In this document: positions 51,151-60,527 of the stretch, one piece after another
Position numbering within the stretch: position 1 is the stretch's first letter
Layout of the letters: each line of letters begins with the position of its first letter
NCBI RefSeq assembly: GCF_000317285.1
Contig: NZ_AJLN01000116.1
Span: 496,001-560,000, forward strand
Reading direction: 5' to 3'
DNA: 64,000 nt
Source of the DNA: Chlorogloeopsis fritschii PCC 6912
GTDB taxonomy: Bacteria > Cyanobacteriota > Cyanobacteriia > Cyanobacteriales > Nostocaceae
Position numbers and translations under genes: made by a program
The notes under the pieces: model-generated
Told to the model about the DNA's origin: nothing
Database searches by the model: none
Seen by the model: the letters and a program-made list of their open reading frames with translations, nothing else

Positions 51151-52188
51151 ATGACAAATAACATTAATATCGGTGTAATTGGCTATGGCTACTGGGGGCC
51201 AAATTTAGTCAGAAATTTTGCTGAAATTCCAGGAGCAAAAGTAAAAACTGTTAGCGATTTTAAGCCAGAATTACTAGCGAAAGCCCAAGCCAGATATCCT
51301 AACATTCAAGTGACAACACATTGTCGGGATATATTTGCAGATCCTAAAATTGATGCAGTTGCGATCGCCACACCAGTTTCCACTCACTTCGACTTGGCGA
51401 TGGCTGCCTTGCAAGCTGGTAAGCACGTACTAGTAGAAAAGCCGATTACTGTCTCCTCTGAACAAGCAATGCGGCTAATTGAGGAAGCAGAAAAACGTAA
51501 CTTAGTGTTAATGGTGGATCACACCTTTGTCTATACTGGTGCTGTACGCAAAATGCATGATTTAGTTGCCACCAACGTACTAGGCGATATTTATTACTAC
51601 GATTCTGTACGTGTTAATTTAGGACTATTCCAGCATGATGTAAATGTCCTTTGGGATCTGGCAGTACACGACCTTTCCATTATGGACTATGTTTTGCCAT
51701 CCAAGCCCTATGCCGTTTCTGCTACAGGTATTAGTCATGTTCCAGGGGAACCTGAAAATATTGCTTACTTAACCTTATTCTTTGATGGCAACTTGATTGC
51801 TCATATTCATGTAAACTGGTTGGCACCTGTGAAAGTGCGTCGGACACTGATTGGTGGCAGTCAACGCATGATTGTTTACGATGACTTAGAACCCAGTGAA
51901 AAAGTAAAGATTTACGACAAGGGAATCACAGTCAATGGCAATTCTGAAAAAGTGTACCAGATGCTGATTGGTTACCGCGCGGGTGATATGTGGGCACCAC
52001 ATTTGGACATGACAGAAGCACTGCGGACAGAAGGATTACACTTCATCAATTGTATTGAAAAAGGCGATCGCCCGATTACGGACGGAGAAGCGGGACTGTG
52101 GGTAGTGAGAATCCTTGAAGCTGCTACCCAGTCTATGAAACAGCATGGTCGATTAGTAGAACTAAATTTAGCAGAGGTAGCAGCGTGA
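51151..52188 (+). CDS. Gfo/Idh/MocA family nucleotide-sugar dehydrogenase (WlbA-like)
   Basis: This 345-residue NAD-dependent oxidoreductase has the Rossmann start [20 protein letters not shown] (7-26), [13 protein letters not shown] (near 96-108) and the catalytic-domain [17 protein letters not shown] (near 165-181). These match sugar 3-dehydrogenases such as WlbA, which oxidise the 3-hydroxyl of UDP-N-acetylglucosaminuronic acid before transamination. Its stop overlaps the GTG start of the aminotransferase by four bases, so the two are coupled. The product would be a 3-keto sugar passed to that enzyme. Confidence 0.9.
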   Translation: MTNNINIGVIGYGYWGPNLVRNFAEIPGAKVKTVSDFKPELLAKAQARYPNIQVTTHCRDIFADPKIDAVAIATPVSTHFDLAMAALQAGKHVLVEKPITVSSEQAMRLIEEAEKRNLVLMVDHTFVYTGAVRKMHDLVATNVLGDIYYYDSVRVNLGLFQHDVNVLWDLAVHDLSIMDYVLPSKPYAVSATGISHVPGEPENIAYLTLFFDGNLIAHIHVNWLAPVKVRRTLIGGSQRMIVYDDLEPSEKVKIYDKGITVNGNSEKVYQMLIGYRAGDMWAPHLDMTEALRTEGLHFINCIEKGDRPITDGEAGLWVVRILEAATQSMKQHGRLVELNLAEVAA

Positions 52189-53285
52189 TTCCATTCGTAG
52201 ATCTGAAAAGCCAGTATTTAAGCATTAAAGACGAAATTGATACAGCGATTTTAAAAGTCCTTGAAAGTACACAATTTGTCTTGGGGAAAGAGGTAGCAGC
52301 TTTTGAGGAAGAATTTGCTGCATACTGTGATACTGATTCTGGCATTGCTGTCAATACAGGTACTAGCGCCTTACACCTAGCCCTATTAGCCGCTGGCATT
52401 GGCCCCGGTGACGAAGTAATTACCGTCAGCTTCACCTTTGTTGCTACTGCCGCAGCTATTTGTTATACAGGTGCTACGCCTGTTTTCGTAGATATCGATC
52501 CTGTTTCATACACTATAGATGTAACGCAGATTGAAAAGGCAATCACCGAACGAACTAAGGCCATTTTGCCCGTGCATCTATATGGTCAACCAGCGGATAT
52601 GGAGCCAATCATGGAGATTGCCCAGCGTTATGGTCTGGTTGTAATTGAGGATGCGGCACAAGCTCATGGGGCAGAGTACAAAGGTCGACGGATAGGCAGT
52701 ATAGGTGATATAGGTTGTTTCAGTTTTTACCCTGGAAAGAACTTAGGAGCTTACGGAGAGGGAGGCATAGTTGTTACAAATAATCCGGAATACGCCCGTA
52801 CTATTCGGATGCTACGCGACTGGGGGCAGGAACGCAAGTATCACCATGTTCTCAAAGGCTACAACTACCGTATGGATGGCATTCAGGGGGCAATATTACG
52901 GGTAAAGTTACGCTATTTAGACCAGTGGACTGAGGCACGTAGAAGCCATGCGGCAAGGTACGACGAACTATTGGCAGAATCAGGTGTAAAAACTCCCGTT
53001 GTGATGCCCTACAGCCATCATGTTTATCATGTTTATGCAGTGCGAAACTCGCAGCGGGATGTGCTACAACAAAAGCTCAACGAGCAAGGAGTTCAGACAG
53101 GCATTCATTATCCCATTCCCGTACACTTACAGCAAGCCTATGCTGATTTAGGATATAAACCTGGTGACTTTCCTTATTCTGAGTTGGCAGCAAATGAAGT
53201 ACTTTCACTGCCAATGTATGCAGAACTTTCTCCAGAACAGCTAAAAATTGTTAGTGCAGCCGTGGTGAGAGCGTCTGATGTTTGA
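52185..53285 (+). CDS. DegT/DnrJ/EryC1 sugar aminotransferase (WlbC-like)
   Basis: This 366-residue PLP enzyme starts at a GTG overlapping the dehydrogenase stop. Motifs are [22 protein letters not shown] (57-78), [29 protein letters not shown] and the PLP lysine in [16 protein letters not shown] (near Lys185). It transfers an amino group from glutamate to a keto sugar, forming a 3-amino sugar if paired with the WlbA-like enzyme. The next gene begins eight bases before its stop. Specific sugar unknown. Confidence 0.93.
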   Translation: MIPFVDLKSQYLSIKDEIDTAILKVLESTQFVLGKEVAAFEEEFAAYCDTDSGIAVNTGTSALHLALLAAGIGPGDEVITVSFTFVATAAAICYTGATPVFVDIDPVSYTIDVTQIEKAITERTKAILPVHLYGQPADMEPIMEIAQRYGLVVIEDAAQAHGAEYKGRRIGSIGDIGCFSFYPGKNLGAYGEGGIVVTNNPEYARTIRMLRDWGQERKYHHVLKGYNYRMDGIQGAILRVKLRYLDQWTEARRSHAARYDELLAESGVKTPVVMPYSHHVYHVYAVRNSQRDVLQQKLNEQGVQTGIHYPIPVHLQQAYADLGYKPGDFPYSELAANEVLSLPMYAELSPEQLKIVSAAVVRASDV

Positions 53286-53985
53286 GCAAGTTACGAGTAG
53301 AATCGTCAAAGCTGTACATGGTTCGCAAGAATTAAAGTTAGACCCAGAATATGAGTTGGGGCTAGCAGAGTATTTACGCCATAAGTACGGTAATAACGGG
53401 TTAATCGAATTGTACGCCCGCTTTGCTGTTGGTGATGGAGATTTTGATGCACTGATGCGGCGAGTTATTTGGCGTGCAGTAGCAAATAGATTTGGCAACG
53501 GCGTTCGTATTAGTAGCGGTGTAGGTTTCAAGCATTTAGAAACATTTGAAATCGGGAACCAAGTCTTCATTGGTTCACAAAGCTATCTTCAGGGAAGATT
53601 CGATGGCAAGTGTGTTATTGGTAACCATGTTTGGATTGGGCCGCAGAGTTATTTTGATGCCCGTGACTTAATTATTGAAGATTACGTGGGCTGGGGGCCA
53701 GGAGCAAAAGTACTGGGATCAACTCATACCGGGTTGCCAATAGATATTCCCATCATTCAAACAGACCTAGAAATAAAATCGGTAAGAATTGAAGCCGGAG
53801 CCGATATCGGGATGAACGCAGCGATCCTTCCTGGGGTAACAATTGGCAAAGGCAGTATTGTCGGAGCCGGAGCAGTTGTCACCAAGGATGTATCGCCATT
53901 TGCCATTGTAGCTGGTGTTCCAGCTAAGTTTTTACGCTGGCGAGAAGGATACGAACCATCGGAGAACAACGAAAATGCAAAATAA
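53278..53985 (+). CDS. Hexapeptide acyltransferase
   Basis: This 235-residue protein has a helical N-terminal region (about 1-75: [27 protein letters not shown]) and then a left-handed beta-helix ([20 protein letters not shown], later [31 protein letters not shown]). The end ([18 protein letters not shown]) is typical of O-acetyltransferases of the WbbJ group. It probably adds acetyl to a sugar of the polymer or precursor. The gene overlaps neighbours on both sides (8 and 11 bases), so it is part of a tightly coupled set. Confidence 0.88.
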   Translation: MFEQVTSRIVKAVHGSQELKLDPEYELGLAEYLRHKYGNNGLIELYARFAVGDGDFDALMRRVIWRAVANRFGNGVRISSGVGFKHLETFEIGNQVFIGSQSYLQGRFDGKCVIGNHVWIGPQSYFDARDLIIEDYVGWGPGAKVLGSTHTGLPIDIPIIQTDLEIKSVRIEAGADIGMNAAILPGVTIGKGSIVGAGAVVTKDVSPFAIVAGVPAKFLRWREGYEPSENNENAK

Positions 53986-54949
53986 GCGAATTTTAATTAC
54001 AGGTGGTGCAGGTTTAGTTGGTTCCTATATTGCCGATTTACTGGTAAAGGAAGGGGTCTCTGAGATTATTGTCCTCGATAACTTTACGCGCGGACGTTTA
54101 GAGAACCTAGCGTGGGCAAAAGAGCATGGCCCTTTGGTAATTGTAGAAGGCGACATCCGGGATCAAAAGCTACTAAAAGAGGTGATGCAAGGTGTGGATG
54201 TAGTCTTTCACCAAGCAGCAATCCGCATTACCCAATGTGCAGAAGAACCGCGTTTGGCTTTAGAAGTATTGGCAGATGGCACCTTCAATGTTTTGGAAGC
54301 CGCAGTCAACGCCAAGGTGAAAAAAGTAGTTGCTGCTTCTTCTGCTTCCATTTACGGGATGGCGGAAAGCTTCCCCACTGACGAGTCGCACAACCCCTAC
54401 AATAACCGCACTCTCTACGGTGCTGCTAAAACTTTCAATGAGGGTCTGTTACGTAGCTTCTATGATATGTACGGTTTAAACTACGTAGCATTACGTTATT
54501 TCAACGTTTACGGTCCGCGTATGGATATTTACGGTGTCTACACTGAAGTATTGATTCGCTGGATGGATCGTATTGCTGCTGGTAAACCTCCATTGATTTT
54601 CGGTGATGGCAAGCAGACGATGGACTTTGTATACATTGAAGATATCGCCAGAGCTAATATCTTAGCTGCGAAAGCAGATGTTACCGACGAAGTGTTTAAT
54701 ATTGCTAGTGGTGTTGAAACCAGCCTGAATGACCTTGCCTATAGTTTGGCTAAGGTTATGGGGTCAAATTTGCAGCCGGAGTACGGCCCAGAGCGCAAAG
54801 TCAATCCCGTACAACGCCGACTTGCAGATGTCAGCAAAGCGAAGAAACTTTTGGGGTTTGAGGCAGAGGTTTCTCTAGAAGAGGGATTGCGTCGGTTAGT
54901 GAGTTGGTGGCACGAACAAAAGCTGACAAAGGAAGCAACTAATGTCTGA
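53975..54949 (+). CDS. NAD-dependent epimerase/dehydratase (extended SDR)
   Basis: This 324-residue SDR starts at the ATG giving [20 protein letters not shown]; a longer frame from 53915 lacks family likeness. The NAD motif is GGAGLVGS (10-17), DNFTRGRLENL follows strand 2, and the catalytic pair is Tyr148/Lys152 in LYGAAKTFNEG. YFNVYGPRMDIYGVYTEV (near 172-189) and DGKQTMDFVYIEDIARANI are typical of UDP-sugar 4-epimerases. The likely substrate is a UDP-hexose or UDP-HexNAc derivative in the same pathway. It overlaps the acyltransferase stop by 11 bases and the next gene start by 8. Confidence 0.92.
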   Translation: MQNKRILITGGAGLVGSYIADLLVKEGVSEIIVLDNFTRGRLENLAWAKEHGPLVIVEGDIRDQKLLKEVMQGVDVVFHQAAIRITQCAEEPRLALEVLADGTFNVLEAAVNAKVKKVVAASSASIYGMAESFPTDESHNPYNNRTLYGAAKTFNEGLLRSFYDMYGLNYVALRYFNVYGPRMDIYGVYTEVLIRWMDRIAAGKPPLIFGDGKQTMDFVYIEDIARANILAAKADVTDEVFNIASGVETSLNDLAYSLAKVMGSNLQPEYGPERKVNPVQRRLADVSKAKKLLGFEAEVSLEEGLRRLVSWWHEQKLTKEATNV

Positions 54950-56144
54950 AAAGATACAAAATATCCCGATCACTAAACCCTGGATGGGGGAAGCAGAGGC
55001 AGAGGCAACAAGACGTGCAATCATATCTGGTTGGGTCACGCAGGGGCCAGAAGTTGCAGCCTTCGAGCAGGAATTTGCTGCTTACGTAGGGGCAAAACAC
55101 GCCTGTGCGGTTTCCAATTGTACCACAGCCTTACACTTAGCATTGTTGGCAGTTGGCGTGCAGCCAACTGATGAGGTGATTACAGTTAGTCACTCCTACA
55201 TTGCTACCGCCAACAGCATTCGTTACTGTGGGGCGACGCCTGTATTTGTGGATATTGAACCGCAGACATATAATATCAATCCAATTTTAATCGAGGATGC
55301 GATTAGCGATCGCACTCGCGCCATTTTGGTAGTCCACCAAATGGGGATGCCTTGTAACCTGAAAGCGATCTTGGAGATTGCCCACAGTCACAATTTGCCA
55401 GTCATTGAAGACGCCGCCTGTGCTATTGGTAGTGAAATTCTCTGGGATGGGCAGTGGGAGAAAATCGGCAAACCACACGGGGATATTGCTTGTTTTTCTT
55501 TCCACCCCCGGAAAGTAATTACCACTGGTGATGGTGGAATGCTGACTACCAACAATCCCGAATGGGACAAGCAATTTCGTCTCTGGCGCCAACATGGTAT
55601 GAGCGTTCCGGACACCGTGCGTCACGGTGCAAAACAGGTAATATTTGAGTCTTATCCAATTTTAGGTTACAACTACCGGATGACCGATATCCAAGCAGCA
55701 GTCGGACGGGAGCAACTCAAACGCCTACCAGAGATTGTCGAACGTCGGCGTTATTTAGCACAAAGATATCAGGAAATGCTTGCAGATGTGCCTGAATTGA
55801 AATTACCAACAGAACCAGCTTGGGTAAAAAGTAACTGGCAGAGTTACTGCGTCAGGCTACCTGCAAAATCTGACCAACGGCAAGTAATGCAGACAATGCT
55901 GGATGCAGGAATAGCTACACGCCGGGGGATTATGTGTGCCCACCGAGAAGTAGCATATGAACATGAAACTTGGTCGTGTGGAAGCGAAAAAGAAAATTGT
56001 CACTGTACAAAAGGAACTTGCGATCGCCTGTTTGAGAGTGAGCAAGCACAAGACCATACTATAGTATTACCCCTGTACCATCAAATGACTCAGCAGGAAC
56101 AAGACTATGTAGTAAAAGTTTTGAACATGGCTTGTCAGGTTTAA
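54942..56144 (+). CDS. Second DegT/DnrJ/EryC1 sugar aminotransferase
   Basis: This 400-residue PLP enzyme has [22 protein letters not shown] (58-79), TPVFVDIEPQTYNIN, EDAACAIGSEI and a PLP lysine in FSFHPRKVITTGDGG (near Lys191). The C-terminal part contains an unusual Cys-rich stretch, CGSEKENCHCTKGTCDRLFE (near 347-366), not general in the family and possibly binding a metal. It may act at a different sugar carbon from the WlbC-like enzyme. The gene overlaps the epimerase gene by eight bases and ends the coupled set. Confidence 0.92.
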   Translation: MSEKIQNIPITKPWMGEAEAEATRRAIISGWVTQGPEVAAFEQEFAAYVGAKHACAVSNCTTALHLALLAVGVQPTDEVITVSHSYIATANSIRYCGATPVFVDIEPQTYNINPILIEDAISDRTRAILVVHQMGMPCNLKAILEIAHSHNLPVIEDAACAIGSEILWDGQWEKIGKPHGDIACFSFHPRKVITTGDGGMLTTNNPEWDKQFRLWRQHGMSVPDTVRHGAKQVIFESYPILGYNYRMTDIQAAVGREQLKRLPEIVERRRYLAQRYQEMLADVPELKLPTEPAWVKSNWQSYCVRLPAKSDQRQVMQTMLDAGIATRRGIMCAHREVAYEHETWSCGSEKENCHCTKGTCDRLFESEQAQDHTIVLPLYHQMTQQEQDYVVKVLNMACQV

Positions 56145-56392
56145 AGAAAAATTCCTTTAGTATCAGTTACTTTCAGCAAAATCAAGCAAGCATTCGCCCA
56201 GTAACTCTAATTTATAGGAGTAACTTTTTCAATTAGTAACATTAAGTACTTACTTATTAAGTATTTATGGCTGATAAATCTATCTGTCTTCTTGGTCATT
56301 CTCCTTACGAATTGTAAAGAAGATTGAATAGAAATTCAGTCAATATATCACATGATTTTTTAGAAAATAAATAAATTTTACAGCACATATCT

Positions 56393-59300
56393 ATGACTAC
56401 CGTCTTTACCAATCAAGCTCCAAGCATTTCAGATTTCACCGATGGAGTTCCCTACGAGTTAGGAATGAAATTCCGCAGCTCTACAGGGGGACAGATTAAT
56501 GCAATTCGCTTTTGGAAAGCTCCAAGCGAGACAGGAACTCATACTGGCAAGATCTGGACGGCAGCAGGAACTCTGCTGGAAAGCGTAACTTTTTCTAACG
56601 AGACTGCTTCTGGCTGGCAGGAGGAGGCTCTCAGCACGCCAGTTACCATTCAAGCTGATACGACTTATGTAGTCAGTGTTAACATAAATTCTTATTATGT
56701 CGCTACTTATGATGAACTGGCAAGCCCCATAGTCAATGGCGATATTAGCTCAGTAGCAGACGGTAACAATGGGGTGTTTAATGGGACGGCAGGAGCTTTC
56801 CCCAGCAATTCCTACCGGAATACAAATTATTATCGCGACATCGACTTTGTAGCTGTTGTCCTGCCGACCATTACAAAGGTCAGCGGCGATAATCAAACTG
56901 GTGCGACTGGTGCAACTCTGCCCGATCCTTTGGTTGTCCAGGTCAAAGACGGTGCTGGTAATCCTCAATCTGGGGTCACGGTAAACTTTGCCGTGACTAG
57001 TGGCGGAGGGTCTGTCTCGCCTGCTAGTGCAGTAACGAATGCCAACGGTGAGGCCAGTACCACCTTAACCCTGGGAGCTAGCCCTGGTGCGATACTTCCT
57101 GTAGCTAATAGGGTAAGTGCTACAGCAGACGAAATAGGTAGCGTTACCTTCTCAGCCACTGCTAATCCACCAGGAAACGCACAATCAGTTCTGACAACTC
57201 AATCTCCAAGCAATGCAAATGCCACTGATAGTGTTCCCTATGAACTAGGAATGAAATTCCGCAGTGCTAAAGGGGGACAGATTAGTGCCGTTCGCTTTTG
57301 GAAAGCTGCTAGCGAGACAGGAACTCATGTTGGCAAGATCTGGACAGCAGGGGGAACGCTCCTAGAAAGTGTAACTTTTACTAACGAGACGACTTCCGGT
57401 TGGCAGGAGCAGCTTCTAGAGACGCCAGTTACTATCCAACCTAATACGACCTATGTTGTCTCAGTTAACGTCAACTCCCATTATGTCATCACTTATAGTG
57501 AACTGGGAAGCTCCATAGTCAATGGCGACCTTAGCTCTGTAGCAGACGGTAATAATGGAGTTTACAATGTCAGTCCCAATTCTTTTCCAACAAGTTCTTA
57601 CCAGAATAGTAACTATTATTGCGACATTGCCTTTTTAGTTGGCAGTAACTTAGTTAAAGTCAGTGGAGACAATCAAATTGGCGCAGTAGGGTCAGTTCTG
57701 CCCAACTCCCTAGTCGTTCGAGTTGTAAACTCTCAAAACAATCCTCAATCAGGCGTCACAGTTAACTTTGCTGTTACTAGTGGTGGAGGGTCAGTTTCAC
57801 CCACCAGTGCAGTAACAAATTCTAGCGGTGAAGCGAGTACAGTCTTGACGCTAGGGTCAGTTCCTACAGGGCCTGATGGAGTGGTAGTGACAGCGACGGC
57901 AGATGGCATCGGTAGCGCCACCTTCTCGGCTACAGCAACTCCGACAAACCCTAATCCCATCTATTTGGAAAACCTAAATTCCGGCACGACTAACTGGAAG
58001 CTTGTTAACCGAGCCAGTGGTGAGATTGCTGGCTATGCCTCAGCAACCAGTGTTAATAAGGGGGCAACGCTGGACATAAAAGTTTCTCTTGGACAACCCG
58101 GACAGTTTACCATCGACGTGTACCGATTGGGCTACTATCGTGGCACGGGAGGCAGGCTGATGGCGAGCAGCGGGTCGCTCAATGGCACGACTCAACCCGC
58201 CTGTACCTTAGACCCAGATACCCGCTTGATCGAGTGTAACTGGTCAACTTCCTATACCGTACAGGTAGGCAATAACTGGACTAGTGGTCTTTATGTCGCC
58301 AAACTAACTGACCAAGCGACTAGTAAAATAGCGCACGTGTGGTTTGTAGTTCGCGATGATAGCAGCACTGCTGATATTGTGTTCCAAAGCGCCGTTTCTT
58401 GTGTACTAGCGTATAGCACGACGGGGGGTTACAGCTTGTACAGCTTTAACAGCATAGGTGGCCAGAGAGCTTTTAAGGTTTCCTACGACCGACCCTTCTC
58501 CCAGGCAAGCTATCAAGAGTCTTACGAGTTCGATACAATGCTGCGATGGGAATACAATATGGTGCGCTGGCTGGAATCTCAAGCTTACAATGTCACCTAC
58601 ACTGATAATATGCAGGTTCACTCCAACGGACAAAGTTTGCTCAATCACAAAGTGTTCCTGTCTGTGGGTCATGATGAGTATTGGTCTAAAGAAATGCGCG
58701 ATGCCGTCGAGGCTGCTCGCAGTGCCGGAATTAATTTGGGATTTTTCTCTGCCAATACTTGCTATTGGCGAGTGAGGTTTGAAAATTCCACCTCTGCTGC
58801 TGGGCAAGTGAATCCCAACCGAGTGATGGCGTGCTATAAACAAGATTGGGCATCAGATCCAGTCGCTCAACAGCAGGGTTCATCCGCAGCCACTAATAAA
58901 TTCCGCAGCGTTCAGAACCAGCGGCCGGAAAACGCTTTATTAGGAATCATGTACGGTAGCGATACCACACATCTCTACGGTGGTTATAACTATGTCGTCA
59001 CCAACAGTAGTGATCCTTACTATGCAAATACCGGACTTCAGAATGGGGATCAGATCAATCTTTTAGTGGGCTATGAATGGGATTTTATCGTGAATAATGG
59101 GTCTAGTCCTGCTGGTCTGGTCACCTTGTCCGAGTCAACAGTCCAGCCTGCTGCTCTATTGCCAACCTTCGACGAACCGCCTGGAGAACAAACCCTCCCT
59201 GCCAACCAGGATTTTACCAAAGCCCACTCTGTCCGCTACACAGCTGGTGGAGCTAAAGTCTTTGCCTCCGGCACTAACCAGTGGTCATGGGGTCTAGACA

Positions 59301-59416
59301 GTGATGATGTCAGCCCAGCTAGGGAAGATAATCGCGTCAAGCAAATAACCGTCAATATTTTAGCAGATATGGGAGCTAGACCCCAAACGCCAAATGCAAA
59401 CCTCATTGTTCCTTAA
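56393..59416 (+). CDS. DUF4082 / Ig-like / N,N-dimethylformamidase-beta-like mosaic protein
   Basis: This 1007-residue protein is built of repeated modules. Two DUF4082 beta domains (about 3-155 and 262-415, with YELGMKFRS, IRFWKA and VADGNNGV) each precede an Ig-like domain (about 160-260 and 420-520; SGDNQTGA and VTVNFAVTSGGGSVSP). The C-terminal half (about 525-1000) matches the N,N-dimethylformamidase beta-subunit-like C-terminal domain, with DVYRLGYYRGTGG, VGHDEYWSKEMRDAVEAAR and LVGYEWDFIVNN. It has no N-terminal signal peptide. A cell-surface or type-I-secreted glycan-associated protein is plausible. The repeats are similar enough to show internal duplication. Confidence 0.85.
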   Translation: MTTVFTNQAPSISDFTDGVPYELGMKFRSSTGGQINAIRFWKAPSETGTHTGKIWTAAGTLLESVTFSNETASGWQEEALSTPVTIQADTTYVVSVNINSYYVATYDELASPIVNGDISSVADGNNGVFNGTAGAFPSNSYRNTNYYRDIDFVAVVLPTITKVSGDNQTGATGATLPDPLVVQVKDGAGNPQSGVTVNFAVTSGGGSVSPASAVTNANGEASTTLTLGASPGAILPVANRVSATADEIGSVTFSATANPPGNAQSVLTTQSPSNANATDSVPYELGMKFRSAKGGQISAVRFWKAASETGTHVGKIWTAGGTLLESVTFTNETTSGWQEQLLETPVTIQPNTTYVVSVNVNSHYVITYSELGSSIVNGDLSSVADGNNGVYNVSPNSFPTSSYQNSNYYCDIAFLVGSNLVKVSGDNQIGAVGSVLPNSLVVRVVNSQNNPQSGVTVNFAVTSGGGSVSPTSAVTNSSGEASTVLTLGSVPTGPDGVVVTATADGIGSATFSATATPTNPNPIYLENLNSGTTNWKLVNRASGEIAGYASATSVNKGATLDIKVSLGQPGQFTIDVYRLGYYRGTGGRLMASSGSLNGTTQPACTLDPDTRLIECNWSTSYTVQVGNNWTSGLYVAKLTDQATSKIAHVWFVVRDDSSTADIVFQSAVSCVLAYSTTGGYSLYSFNSIGGQRAFKVSYDRPFSQASYQESYEFDTMLRWEYNMVRWLESQAYNVTYTDNMQVHSNGQSLLNHKVFLSVGHDEYWSKEMRDAVEAARSAGINLGFFSANTCYWRVRFENSTSAAGQVNPNRVMACYKQDWASDPVAQQQGSSAATNKFRSVQNQRPENALLGIMYGSDTTHLYGGYNYVVTNSSDPYYANTGLQNGDQINLLVGYEWDFIVNNGSSPAGLVTLSESTVQPAALLPTFDEPPGEQTLPANQDFTKAHSVRYTAGGAKVFASGTNQWSWGLDSDDVSPAREDNRVKQITVNILADMGARPQTPNANLIVP

Positions 59417-59437
59417 ACTATCCCAAGAAATATAATC

Positions 59438-60439
59438 ATGTCACCGTTAAAACGCCGACGATTTACCCAGCTAGCTGCCGCCAGTTTGACTTCCACCATT
59501 GTTGCTGATGTCTCTAGTAAAGCGCTTGCTCAAAATAATGGGCAGAGTCAGGGAAATGAGCAGAGTCAGGAGGTTCTTTATGGAGTAAAGCTTTTTAAAG
59601 AATCCAAAGCCCAAAATCAGGAAGAATCCAATGCTCGAAGAAATCGGGAAGACGAAACTCCAACACTGGAACTGATCGCTGCTGATGTGGGAACAGGAAA
59701 TGTTGTCTCTAAAAAAAATGTGCCATCTCAGTCTGTAGATAATCCATCGTCTACAAAGAAAAAATCTCGGGCCTTCTTTACTGGTGAATCTGACCGGGTT
59801 ACCAAAGCTACAGCACTTGGAGACGGAAATTTAGTAATTTCTACAGTTTCTAATCAGAGAGATGGTTATGTCAACCATCTCACTTTTACTGTCGAAGGTG
59901 CTAAGAAAGATAAATTCAAAGCGAAAAAAATCTTAGACTTAGAACCGAATCAGACTGTTGAAAGCTTGTTAAGCCTTCCCAAAGATCAACTTCTGTGCAT
60001 AGTGGGAATTGAGGGTGTCCCGCCTTTTGCGTTCATAACGCTCGATTCCAAAAACGGTAAAATTATTTCTGAAGATGAACTGGCTCTACCCCCCCTACCG
60101 CTCAACCATCGATTTGCTAACCTATGCCAAGATGCGAAGGGAAACATTTTCGCAACCGAGACTGGCCCAGATGGTAGCCCCATTTTAATCTATTTGAACT
60201 TACAGGAAAAAGCCACACTTACTGGTAAAGTTAAAATTCAAAGACTAACTCCATTGAATATTGAAGGGCGTCCCCTCATCAACGATGTTGAAGATTTGAA
60301 CTTCTCTTCCTCCGGTCAATTGTATGCGCTTACTGCTGATAAGGGTGGAAAGAAAACCTTATTTAAGGTAGAAGCAAGAAGCGGCAAGATGGAGTCGGTC
60401 AAGGAGTTTGAAGCCGAAAAGTTTGCGTTTGTTCTTTAA
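59438..60439 (+). CDS. Tat-signal protein of unknown function
   Basis: This 333-residue protein begins MSPLKRRRFTQLAAASLTST, a twin-arginine-like signal (RRRF) with a hydrophobic core and a likely cut at SKALAQ. A low-complexity NNGQSQGNEQSQ segment follows. The rest has a repeated beta pattern (TKATALGDGNLVISTVSNQR, then LLSLPKDQLLCIVGIEGVPP and LYALTADKGGKKTLFKVEAR), suggesting a beta-propeller. No enzyme motif is recognised. It follows the mosaic gene by 21 bases and may be secreted in the same pathway as its partner. Function is unknown. Confidence 0.7.
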   Translation: MSPLKRRRFTQLAAASLTSTIVADVSSKALAQNNGQSQGNEQSQEVLYGVKLFKESKAQNQEESNARRNREDETPTLELIAADVGTGNVVSKKNVPSQSVDNPSSTKKKSRAFFTGESDRVTKATALGDGNLVISTVSNQRDGYVNHLTFTVEGAKKDKFKAKKILDLEPNQTVESLLSLPKDQLLCIVGIEGVPPFAFITLDSKNGKIISEDELALPPLPLNHRFANLCQDAKGNIFATETGPDGSPILIYLNLQEKATLTGKVKIQRLTPLNIEGRPLINDVEDLNFSSSGQLYALTADKGGKKTLFKVEARSGKMESVKEFEAEKFAFVL

Positions 60440-60527
60440 AACCTGTCCGATCGCATGGGTGCAACTGTTGAGCGATCGCTTTCTTCCTATTGTTAAGCTA
60501 AAGGTAGTTGGTCGGATTTTCTCTGTT

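Noticed and set aside
42193-56144. Possible heterocyst envelope polysaccharide (HEP) island
   Set aside because: No hepA, hepB, hepC or other island-specific genes were recognised; glycosyltransferases and an exporter alone do not show it.
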